64,000 nucleotides of DNA from contig JBHGNT010000002.1 of NCBI GenBank assembly GCA_043228905.1, forward strand, positions 26,412,001 to 26,476,000, given 5' to 3'. Every line of letters begins with the position of its first letter. Position 1 is the stretch's first letter. The notes beneath the pieces were generated by a model, which made no database searches, was not told the origin of the DNA, and saw only the letters and a list, made by a program, of their open reading frames with translations. Positions 54,648-64,000 of the stretch are shown here, piece after piece. The position numbers and the translations under genes were made by a program. Source of the DNA: Azolla caroliniana. Lineage: Eukaryota; Polypodiophyta.

Positions 54648-55166
54648 GTTCAAAGTGTTTTCATCACAATTTGATCTTAAATTTATCAAATTCAGGTTCT
54701 AAGTTTTTATTTTATTTAATTTTGCGTTTCTTCGAGAAAAAAAAACTTTAAACCTGAATTCGATACTCAGTATCAAGTTCAGGTTTAAAGTTTTTTTTTT
54801 TCAAAAGAAAAATGAAAAAAAAACTTTAAACCTAATCTCGATATTAACTACCAAGTTCGGATAAAAACAAGGTGTTTTCATCACAATTCAATACTTAGTA
54901 TCGAATTTAGGTTTCAAATTGTGATGCTTTCAGAAAAAATAAAAAATAACTTTAAACCAGAACTCGATACTAAGTATCGAGTTGTAATGTAAACACCCTA
55001 TTTTCATCACAATTCAATACTTAGTATCAAATTCAGGTTTTGACATCACAATTCGATACTTAGTATAGAATTCAAGTTTAACATTTTGATTTTTTATAGA
55101 ATAAAATAAAAACTTTGAACTTGAATTCGATATTAAGAATTGAATTGTGATGCAAACACTTTGAAC
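54648..55166. mobile_element. Fold-back/MITE-like element rich in palindromes
   Basis: Terminal inverted repeats GTTCAAAGTGTTTTCATCAC (left) and its near-complement ending CAAACACTTTGAAC (right) enclose 519 bp. Inside are at least five imperfect palindromes around cgatactTAGTATcg, including one of 23 bases at 54961-54983. No coding capacity. Target duplication not identified. Confidence 0.7.
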
Positions 55167-55713
55167 CTAAGTATTGAATTGTACTACAATATGAATTCGT
55201 TACATTGTATTGAATTGTACTGAAATCTCTGTTTTTAAAATAATTGTGTCGATGGTAATAATTGTGTATGACTTACACTAACAAAAGTTGGATGAGCAAG
55301 TGAGTTTCTTTCACATGAGGATTAAAGCCTTAATGTTTTCACCATGGATCGCATGAACCAATTCCACAATTAGCTAGTGAACTTAAGGAGCTTATTGATT
55401 TTAACGATGAGCTAGTCGAAGACCCTACCATTGCTAGCCTATGTGGAGTCGATACTATTGCACAAAGTTTGGAGGAGAGTTCTCAAAATAAAGAAGAGGA
55501 GAGCAATGTGGATACCCTGATAACTATGTGATATGTTCCAAGGATATATTAATGTTCACGTGTACGTTTGACAATTTTGATAGTTCATGAATATTGTCTA
55601 CATTTTTGGAGTTCTAACTTTATGGATGTTGATGAGCACTAAATTTATAGATGTTAATGACACTTACGGAACCTACATCTCCTCAAGATGGTGAACCATT
55701 AATCTTAACTTGT
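55167..55713. other. Unannotated spacer
   Basis: A short frame near 55360-55530 reads HEPIPQLASELKELIDFNDE and similar acidic residues on the + strand, but no family was recognised. Confidence 0.5.
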
Positions 55714-56158
55714 GTCATGAATACATAAACATCATTGGCTTCACCTAAGCTTGAACCCAAGACCTTGTAATACATAATCAAGAACCCAACCATTAAGATA
55801 GCCTATAATCATACAAAATAATAAAAACTACTTTTTGTAATATATTGATTATTGTAAAACTATGGAACATTCTAGAACATTCTAGAATATCCTAGAACAT
55901 CTTAGATTATTCTAGGTGTAGAACTTTCTAGAACATCATAGAAATCTCTATGTTATTTTATAGGAACCTAGAAATATAGACATACAATTATTCTCAAACC
56001 AATTTGAATCAGCACCAATCTTTAGCTCTCATTACATATCTTGTATCCATTCTTTTTCTTTTTCTATCTTAATACACCCATTCTTCTCTTATCATTTCGT
56101 CCCTTTTCTTCTCGTGTTCTCTTATATCCTTCTTCCAACTTTTATTTTTCATTTTGAT
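55714..56158 (+). repeat. Gypsy H 5' LTR (3' edge approximate)
   Basis: Starts TGTCAT like gypsy A. An antisense tRNA-like block (TTGAACCCAAGACC in + orientation) lies near 55750. The LTR end is placed by matching the following gtttgattcaaaatttc to the gtttgaaccggaatccc after the gypsy A LTR. Confidence 0.6.
55865..55943. promoter_or_regulatory. Heat-shock element array in gypsy H LTR
   Basis: 55865-55897 has GAA and TTC alternating every 5 bp: GAA, TTC, GAA, TTC, GAA, TCC, GAA (six of seven units perfect). A second group GAA-TTC-GAA lies at 55921-55933, extended by TCA-GAA to 55943. This is the binding format of trimeric heat-shock factors (nGAAnnTTCn), as known from the copia element ONSEN. 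Confidence 0.75.
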
Positions 56159-56210
56159 AGTTTGATTCAAAATTTCTCTCTCCTTTATCCTCTATAAACA
56201 TCACGAAACC

Positions 56211-57680
56211 ATGGCCGCCATCAACTCAGAAGAATGTCTCACTCTTCTTGCAAAAATGGAGAATCTTAAAACCAAGTTCACATCTCTTGAATTAGAGAAT
56301 CAACCGGTATGGAGAAGCAACAAGTTACTATGGACAAGGTTACTATGGAAAAGCAACAACAACAAGAGGAGTTTACACAATAGGTTCAACAATTAGAGTT
56401 GACAATCATAGTTTTATAACAACAAAGGGTCGAAGGTCAAGGAATTATCGAGGCCAAAATCAACCTCCCAACTAAATTTGATGGTTCGAGGGTGCATTTT
56501 CAAGGTTTCTTGAATAAAGTACGGTTGGTAATTCAAATGCACCCCACACATTATCTGACAGATGCATCACGAGTCGGGTTAGTGGGCACCTTATTGACTG
56601 ACGTAGCGTTGTCGTGGTTTGCTCCATTACTAGAGACAAATTCTTCTCTACTACATAATTTTGAGGAATTTATCAAAGAATTTAAGGCTTGCTTCAGAGA
56701 TATAGATCGGGCAAGAACAACAATCAACAAGATTCGCACACTACGTCAAGGTGATCAGCCAACATCGACATATGCAACCAATTCTGTCTCATCGCAAGCA
56801 ATATTCCTTGGGATGAACAATCCCTAATGGAGCAATTTCGTTTCAACCTTCGTAGTGATGTGAAAGACTTCTTACTTTCCCTGAGGATCTATAATCCCTT
56901 ATAGAAGCTATTAGTCGAGCAATACGATGTGATAATTGTCTTTTTGAGCGTCGATGTGAGCGACAACAACAAATAACAAGATCAAGATTCACACCAACTT
57001 ATGCATCAGTAACAACGCAATCATCTCCAAGGCAAACATATAGCCCTGCTCTAACTCCAAGGCAAACACGTAGTCTAGTTCCAATCGATAGGCCTACACC
57101 CATGGAGATCGATATGACCCAACGACGAGGACCATTGTCAAAAGAGAAGCAACGACGTTGAGCAAACTGTTTGTGCTTATATTGTGTAGGTCCAGGACAT
57201 ATAGCCATTCATTGCTCCCGTAGGCCGAGACGTTAGGTAAATTAAGATGTGAGCAACAACAAATAACAAGATCAAGATTCACACCAACTTATGCATCAGT
57301 AACGGCGCAATCATCTCCAAGGCAAACATATAACCCTGCTCCAACTCCAAGGCAAACACGAAGTCTAGTCCCAATGGATAGGCCTACACCCATGGAGATC
57401 AATATGACACGACGATGAGGACCGTTGTCGGAAGAAGAGAAGCAACGATATCAAGCAAACCGTTTGTGCTTATACTGTGTAGGTCCAGGACATATAACCA
57501 TTCATTGCTCCCGTAGGCCGAAACGTCAAGTAAATCAAATTCACTATGACAATAAAAATGAGTCCAACATTTTAGAAGCAGTTAGTGATTCTAATATTAT
57601 GAATAATCCACCCTTGTCCAATAAGTTTGAGGTCCTAAGACAATTAGAAGAAGAGTCAAACAAATCAATTCGGCCAAAAT
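56211..57680 (+). pseudogene. Gypsy H gag with duplicated zinc knuckle
   Basis: Start MAAINSEECLTLLAKMENLK. Capsid: HFQGFLNKVRLVIQMHPTHY, DASRVGLVGTLLTDVALSWF and KEFKACFRDIDRARTTINKI, parallel to gypsy A. A 293-bp tandem duplication (56953-57540) gives two CCHC knuckles, CLYCVGPGHIAIHCSRR and its copy with TIHC. Stops and frameshifts at about 56398, 56780 and 57160. Confidence 0.85.
56953..57540 (+). repeat. 293-bp tandem duplication in gypsy H gag
   Basis: Copies start at gatgtgagc 56953 and 57246 and differ by scattered substitutions and a 3-bp gap. Confidence 0.92.
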
Positions 57681-59442
57681 AGGAGCCATTTGGTTAGACA
57701 ACTCTAGATTTGTACAACGTAGTGTGGGTTCCATTTCTTCCAAGCATGTTAGTAGAGTCTTCTCAGCCCAACTACAAGTTAGGCCACCAAGTTGTCAACT
57801 TCAGGTCTAAGCCCTCGTAGATACCAATGCCAATTCTTGTTTCATGGATAAAGATTTTGCCCAAAAACACCAAATATCTTTGCATACCCTTCATTGCCCA
57901 GTTTTCGTAGTTGTGATTGATGGACGTCCCATAGCTTTCGGGAAGATATTCAAAGAGTCTGAGCCAATGCATATACGCTTAGGTGATTTAGGATGTGTAG
58001 TTTCCTTTAACATAATCCGTAGCCCCGAGCATCCAATTGTCCTTGGTTTGTCATGGTTCTGTCATGAACTGGTTCTGACAGGTTCGAGCTACATAACCCA
58101 ATAATTGATTGGAGGAGGCGAGAAATTTGGTGCCCTTCAGTAGAAAACATCATTGCCAAGGATTGAACCCAAGACTATTCCCTTAAAGAATATAGTTTTA
58201 CCAGTGCACCATCTCCGTTTCATTGAATCTCAACCATCACATTGCAACAATTGTCCCAAGTGGAAGGAAATTTTCTTATTTACAATATCAATGACACCTT
58301 CTAGTGCCACTCAAGGGAATTCAAGCATCCAAATTCCCAAAAAATATCAAGAATATGTTGATCTTTTTAACAAAGTCAAAGCTAGTGTACTTCCAAAGCA
58401 TCGGTCATACGAATATCCGATTGACCTCCGACCAGGAACAAAGCCACCATGGGGTTCGATCTACAATCTATCACCAACTGAGCTTGAGGTTCTTCGAGAA
58501 TACATCGAGGTGAATCTTGCATATAGGTTTATCCGACATTCAAAGTCTCTGGTCGGTCCTATATTTTTTATGAAGAAAAAGGATAACTCGCTTCGTTTGG
58601 TCGTGGACTATCAAGGATTAAATAAAGTCACCATAAAAAATAGGCATGCTCACCCTTTAATCTCTAGTCTTTTAAAGCACATTGGTGGGGCAAAGCATTT
58701 TACAAAAATCGATTTAAGGGGTGTATATAATCTTGTTCGAATTCGACCGGGAGATGAGTGGAAAACTGCATTTCGCACCCGGTATGGTCATTTCGAGTAT
58801 ACAATCATGCCTTTCGGACTCACAAATGCACCCACAGTTTTCCAACATATGGCAAATGATATTTTCCGGGATTTTCTAGACATCTTTCTCATCTTCTATT
58901 CAAATGATCTGTTGATTTACTCTAAAACATAGGAGCATGATATACATGTCCGGAAAGTACTTGAACGCTTAAGAAAGTATGGTTTGTATGCCAAACTTGA
59001 GAAGTACAGTTTTGACATCAAACCAGTTGAATTATTGGGTTATACTATTTCATCCAAGGGTATCTTCATGAATACAACAAAAGTCAAAACAATATTGGAA
59101 TAGCAACCCCCACATTCTGTTCGAGACGTCCAATGTTTCCTCGGATTTGCTAACTTCTATCGCAAATTCATATGGAATTATTTAAAGATCATGTTGCCTC
59201 TCACCCAACTCACCAAGAAAAACCAAGCGTTTGTTTGGACTATTGAAGCAAACACAACCTTTACTCAGCTCAAAGAGGCATTCACATCAGCTCCTATCTT
59301 AGCACATATTGATTCCGAAAAGTCATTTACCATTGTGGCGGATACGCCAGACTTTGCATTGGGGAGTATCCCATCACAACCATGCAAGGACCGGCAGTCC
59401 CATCCAATCGCGTTTCACTCTAGAAAATTTGGGAGTAAATAG
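57681..59442 (+). pseudogene. Gypsy H protease, RT and RNase H start
   Basis: Protease: ALVDTNANSCFMDKDFAQKH (D-T-N instead of D-S/T-G), then [75 protein letters not shown] and MPFGLTNAPTVFQHMANDIF. The catalytic motif is degraded to FYSNDLLIYSKT, followed by TAG. RNase H begins SFTIVADTPDFALGSIPSQP and stops at FHSRKF. Confidence 0.86.
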
Positions 59443-59445
59443 GGG

Positions 59446-61259
59446 TGAATTAGGGTGTAGAATGTTAAAGGAGAGAGGACGGGGAGACAAATGACAAGGT
59501 TGATGGGATTGGAAGAATTCTGAAGTGGATCAAATCGATAATTGACGATATTGTTGTGAGGACGAAGAACAAATATAAGGGGGGAATAGAATGTCCAAGA
59601 GATGAGATGTGGTGGTGAGGAGTTGGGCGGTGTCACCATATAGCCAATTGTGTATCATTTGTTGCAAGCACAAAACTCGTGACATCCAATCATGAGAAGG
59701 GAGGGTGAGAGTGTGGGTGGGGTTACTTGGGAAATATGATATTTTTCTTTTAAGAATGTGTGTGTGTTTGGAAAAGTAGTTAAAGAGGAAATGAAAGAAA
59801 GATGTGAATCCTAGGCTTGGTCTTGACCCTAAGATTGGTTAAAGGATAAAAAGGTGGTGTTGGCTCCTCGATGAAGGAATAATGCGTGACATCACGTACT
59901 AGCGCCCATCATCCTTTGAAGGAGGCTACCACTTCACAAATGTAAGTCTTACTCTCATATTGCATGTATTACGATGGAGTTATCGACACTGTCAATAGAA
60001 CCCTTGTTAAGGTGAGCATCTCTCCTCGTTTACAAGCTATAGTTGTCTTTAATTTTCATTTGCTTTTCATCTACCATCCACATCATGTGAAATCAAGAGC
60101 CTTGTGAAAACTAACATTATCATCTTCTCCTCCCTTTGCACATGTGACACCCCAACAATGTGTTCTTCAAAAATGCAATAGTGAGGATGAGTTGGATGAG
60201 TGGGAAGAAACAAATGAAGGTGTGAATGCCAAGACTGGAGATATGAAGGTGGTTTTTGATAAGGTCCTATGTGATTCACAAAATTCCTAACTCAATGGGC
60301 TTTACATTGTGTAGTTTGGGGAAGGCATATTAGTTGAAGATGAGAAAGTCACGTTGGTTCTAACCATCGTGGAAATTCAACTATGCCCATCGGTGTGAGA
60401 TCATATAGAATGAATGTGAGGTCGTTGCCCAATAGGGGACATGAAAAACCATTAATATAAATGCACATAATTATATAGGATAGAGTATTAAGGACATGTG
60501 ATAAAAAATAGTTGGAGATCATTTAAATATTGTCCACTCACTTTAAGAGTTAAATCTCTCCATTGTAAGACTCATCCATGAGCCACTTACAATCAAGCAA
60601 AAAGGGACTTACATCTTAGGTGATGGCGATAAGAAGCCTTCTTCCTTTTCCTTTTCGCTATATGAGCAACTTTGTGATGGCCCAAAAGGCAGAGGTATAA
60701 TTGAGTACGTAATTGTAGCCTATCCTTTTACGGCATCTCTCTCTTTCTCTCTCCAGTTCCATTATTTATTGAGTGGTGATTATGGATTTCCATGTTTGAG
60801 AGATAACCAACCATATATGAGTGTTTTTGTCCTAATTTCATTGACTTTTCTAGTCAAGCTAGGTAGCACACGATGTGTTGCCTTGTTACATTGTTGGACT
60901 TTACTCTCATAGTCAAATACATCTCTTGTAACCCATGAGAAAACATATGGCAACCATGATGGGATAAATGAGGGCTTGTGTAAAGCACAATTAAGCTATA
61001 ATGATTGCATTCACAAGATGGGATTTCAAAAACTAGCACAATAATGAAGGATGGAACTTTAGAATAAGGAGAAAACCCATGAAGAACTTTAGTTTCCCTA
61101 GTGGAGAAAACTACAAGAATGAGCCAAACTGTTGCACAATTACAAATCTAGCCACATCAAGGCAGATTGCCATAAAAAGAAGAATGATGCCCGCAAGGGA
61201 GTAAAAGAGAAGTAGAAAAAGGAATGGTATTAAATTCATGAGGAGCCGGTTGGGAAGAG
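59446..61259. other. Unannotated region
   Basis: About 1.8 kb without recognisable genes or LTRs. Small frames appear random. Confidence 0.6.
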
Positions 61260-61896
61260 TGTTGGGATTAGGATTCAAGATAACACAAAATAAACTTAAA
61301 ACACAACCACAAGCATAGACACAATATTTACGTGGAAACCCTAAATTAGGGGAAAAACCATGGGAGCCCTCTAACTCCAAAGATTTTACTGTGTGAGGGG
61401 GTGTATACAGCCTGCTTAATGGTCTCTCTAACGCACTAGGGAATTTCAAAAACTCAAATGCGACAACTCAGACGAAGAACACACAGAGAGCAAAAAACAG
61501 AGAATAGGGAACAAGGTCACCTGGATCTAACGAACAGAGAAAAGCACACTTCTGGACAGCAGGGATAGAAGCGCTAGAATCTCTGTAGAGTCTCCTAACT
61601 CTGTAGTGTTCTGTCTCTATCTCTCGTTCTTTGCCTCTCACGTTCTCTATTTCTCTCTCACACCTCTACACATGCATACACACCTCACACTTCTATCTCT
61701 ATTCACCTAATAATGTTTTACCCTAACTCGTTTTCCTTTCATATACTTATTTTCGGCATTCTCGCCGTTTTCGGCCATCCGGCCCCTCGTTCGGCCTCCT
61801 GACCAATTCTGGTCATCCGGCCTACAATTAGCTGGTTGGCCGACTTACCACCTTTCAGTCGTCTTCCCCTATCATGAGGGACACACATACATAACA
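61260..61896 (-). repeat. Copia I LTR
   Basis: 637 bp. Shares with copia D LTRs the phrase of the type ggaaaaaccaygggagccc. Confidence 0.75.
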
Positions 61897-62045
61897 AACT
61901 CCCCCTTCACTCTTGTATGGGGGAGTTGACCAGACCTGTCTTCAACTTGCAAGCAATGAGTTTTTCCATAGATAAAATCTTTGTAAGTATATCTAACCCA
62001 TTTTCATCAGTAGCGATCTTCACTAGAGCAATCTCACTACATATA
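61260..62045 (-). mobile_element. Copia I: 3' LTR plus RNase H tail
   Basis: LTR 61260-61896 (TGTTGGGATTAGG...CATAACA) is followed on the + strand by aactcccccttcactc, the complement of a polypurine tract. Minus-strand sequence then encodes the end of a Tnt1-like RNase H: VKIATDENGLDILTKILSME and LIACKLKTGLVNSP, parallel to copia D (TKIHTEENGFDMLTKVLTLN). The rest is missing beyond about 62045. Confidence 0.8.
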
Positions 62046-62677
62046 TTTTAGCATAATAAGCTGGTTTGAATCTACAAACACCATAATATGAAGTTCATAT
62101 AATTGATATGTATAAGTGGTGGGCAAAATATTGAGCTATATTTAGCAATTTCCATGCCTTCTGAAGCACCTCTTGAGCCTTTATGATAGAATAAAGATAT
62201 ATCACAATTTTACCATAGGGCATTCACCCACTTTTTCTTTTTCTTTGTGGAGACTCAACTGAACCTGGATCGTGTTGCCAAACTCTAGGCTTGTTGTGGT
62301 GTAAAACAACAATCCCTTGATACAATTTGATTCCTAAGCTGGTTTATTGTGGCAATGAGAGGAGACTTTGTTGTGCTTTTCAATATCCAAATGCATGCAA
62401 TTACTCATATCAAATGACCGTGTTTCGCCATATTTTCCTTTGGAGTATACAATCTTTTTTATGAAACTTGTCTTGGCAAACACATGTTTTACTCTAACAC
62501 ATGAGGGGGTATTTTTCATTATGTGAAGTTTGGGCCACTAAGGATGCCCAAAAATGATAATGAATAGCTTTTTTAAAAAGTAATGGAATAATAGATAACG
62601 GTATAAAGAACCCAAACTCAATTATAAACATGATTTCAAGGGGGAATATGTCGGTATACTTGTCCACATTTGTAATG
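62046..62677. other. Unannotated spacer
   Basis: No gene or element recognised; AT-rich. Confidence 0.6.
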
Positions 62678-62704
62678 TGTTAAGAGTCTATTACTAAACA
62701 ATAC
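62678..62704 (-). repeat. Gypsy B LTR terminal fragment
   Basis: TGTTAAGAGTCTATTACTAA plus caata matches the outer 26 bp of the gypsy B LTR with one mismatch. Confidence 0.75.
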
Positions 62705-63660
62705 GTACCATACATGCATTCGCATTTGAGTATGGTAAACACCCTTGAAGTATGGTAAATACCATATTTTTGTATTCAATATTTCACTATAATAGTTATT
62801 TACCCTTGAAGGACCGAAAGGGCAAGTAGTGGAGAGGCGCGATGAAGGTGGATTGGTTGAGTTGCACCAGTTCCATGCTATGGTACTACATATGGCTATG
62901 GCGAACATTTACATCTCCATACATACATACATACATACATACATACATACATACATACATACATACATACATGGAGCTTTCGTGTGAACCCAAATTAAAA
63001 ACATCACATAAATATTCGTTAATAATGCAAGAAACCCATCATCATGCAATCCAAATCCAACCACCCCACACATCAATCATGACAATAATAATAATATTAG
63101 TAATAGTATTAGTGAATCGTGATAATAATGTTATTATTATTGTTGTTGTTGTTATTAAAGACATCACCCTCGTCTTTTTAATTAGACATTTGTAGTGGCC
63201 ACTAATCGCATCCTAATCACTAATTGGCCATACATACCTACTCTTATAATTAGCGACCATTTAGAGTTGTCCTAATCAAGGACAAGTTTCAATGGGTGCT
63301 AATTCTATCCTAATCAGGCAATTCGTCATGAATTAATCCACGTCTCCATTAGAGTGGTGGAGAGATGTTGTGAAGGTGGAGGGGTGAAAGGGCAAAAACA
63401 ACATGGAGGTGTGGCGAAGTTCGGTGGACTGTGGAGGCATGGTGAGGGTCGATGCGTTCGGGGCTATCTACTCGACCCTCTATGACGCGGCCAAATCATC
63501 GAAAGTGAGTCAAAAAGAAAATTAAAAGTAAAAAGAAAACATAAGTATGTTTGGATAATATATACGCATTCGTTTGCAAACATATAACAATAAATGTTTG
63601 AGCAAATGAATGCATATGTTACGTTTTATACAATAGTGCAGTTAAATTTTTTTAAAGGTA
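62705..63660. other. Sequence separating two gypsy B LTR fragments
   Basis: Contains an ATAC microsatellite (62917-62973), ATA/GTT trinucleotide runs (63083-63150) and several short repeats of taatc/gcga-type words (63190-63340). No coding region. Confidence 0.6.
62917..62973. repeat. (ATAC)n microsatellite
   Basis: About 14 uninterrupted tetranucleotide units. Confidence 0.95.
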
Positions 63661-63752
63661 AATAGATTGGATAGAAGAACCCGTTCCACCCGACCACCCA
63701 TGAGCTCCCATATTGAAAGATATTAGCGGTAGGTTGATTATGTCTTGATCAT
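63661..63752 (-). repeat. Rearranged inner fragment of gypsy B LTR
   Basis: 63661-63706 matches LTR bases ~53-98 (44 of 46). 63728-63752 matches the next LTR segment in inverted orientation, with a gatattag piece displaced between them. Confidence 0.75.
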
Positions 63753-63887
63753 TTGACTAGTTACTGTAGCTTGTACAATGTTACGTTAATAACATGTGGT
63801 ACATAATATCAACCACTAAGAGCATATATGCATATAAGATTAGAGACTCACATAAATAGATAATTTCAAAACTAGGGTTATAGCCAC

Positions 63888-63888
<1 letters not shown>

Positions 63889-63925
<37 letters not shown>
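63889..63925. repeat. (TA)n microsatellite
   Basis: Uninterrupted alternating TA, 37 bp. Confidence 0.95.
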
Positions 63926-63927
<2 letters not shown>

Positions 63928-64000
63928 GCAAACACGCTTGCTATGTTGGCATTTTGGTCTAAATCCAAGTCAACCCCTCTCTCTCTTCCGCATATTTAGG

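Larger units (their letters stand above)
55714..59445 (+). mobile_element. Ty3/gypsy element H (relative of gypsy A), 3' truncated
   Basis: A 5' LTR starting TGTCATGAATAC is followed by gag, duplicated zinc knuckles, protease, RT and the beginning of RNase H, all + strand and clearly homologous to gypsy A. It ends at AFHSRKFGSK near 59442. No integrase, chromodomain or 3' LTR follows. Several stops and frameshifts. Confidence 0.85.

Noticed and set aside
54640-55170. Repeats spaced like a CRISPR array
   Set aside because: Units are palindromic and irregularly spaced inside an inverted-repeat element, in a eukaryotic genome.

Overview
This window looks like nuclear DNA of a land plant. One conserved protein gene occupies the left edge: the 5' part of a UPL1/UPL2-type HECT ubiquitin ligase on the minus strand. 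Nearly everything from about 8.6 kb onward is LTR retrotransposons inserted into each other. There are no operons, bacterial genes or CRISPR arrays. The ligase sequence reads as rather divergent from flowering-plant UPL1, and two Ty3/gypsy relics resemble the Tcn1-like chromoviruses described mainly from fungi and non-seed plants. A fern or another non-flowering plant is therefore my tentative guess. It is an inference, not something the DNA proves.

Layout. 1-6131 (-): UPL1/2 exons 1-4, still open at the window edge. 6132-8655: low-complexity DNA. 8656-28335 (-): Ty1/copia element A, with intact ends and TSD ACTAT. It is split by gypsy A (9562-14466, +), a solo LTR (15661-16335), gypsy B (17635-24742, -, TSD GTTGA, nearly identical LTRs) and a 1.5-kb patchwork of tandem repeats (about 25181-26717). 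28712-28924 and 38194-38404: two copies of a short repeat with tRNA-like promoter motifs. Copia D (28953-38169, -, TSD TCTCT) lies between them and carries a gag-only, non-autonomous LTR element (30098-34427). 40492-46859 (-): copia C, containing another solo LTR (43090-43742, 4-bp TSD ACGC). Copia C apparently sits in the LTR of truncated copia E (46860-49558, -). 49559-50960 (+): copia F gag remnant. 50968-51545: 5S-rRNA-derived, Cassandra-like unit. 52449-54647 (+): copia G, truncated. 54648-55166: fold-back element rich in palindromes. 55714-59445 (+): gypsy H, whose 5' LTR holds a textbook heat-shock element. 61260-62045 (-): copia I LTR plus the RNase H end. 62678-63760: scrambled relic of the gypsy B LTR.

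All autonomous elements here are broken by stops, frameshifts or truncation. Several have lost the D-S/T-G protease motif. Gypsy B is the youngest and nearly intact. The most unusual items are: the gag-only element and its family of solo LTRs; the heat-shock array in the gypsy H LTR; the 5S-derived unit; the paired short repeat with convergent tRNA-like modules; and a conserved charged tail after RNase H in copia C and E.
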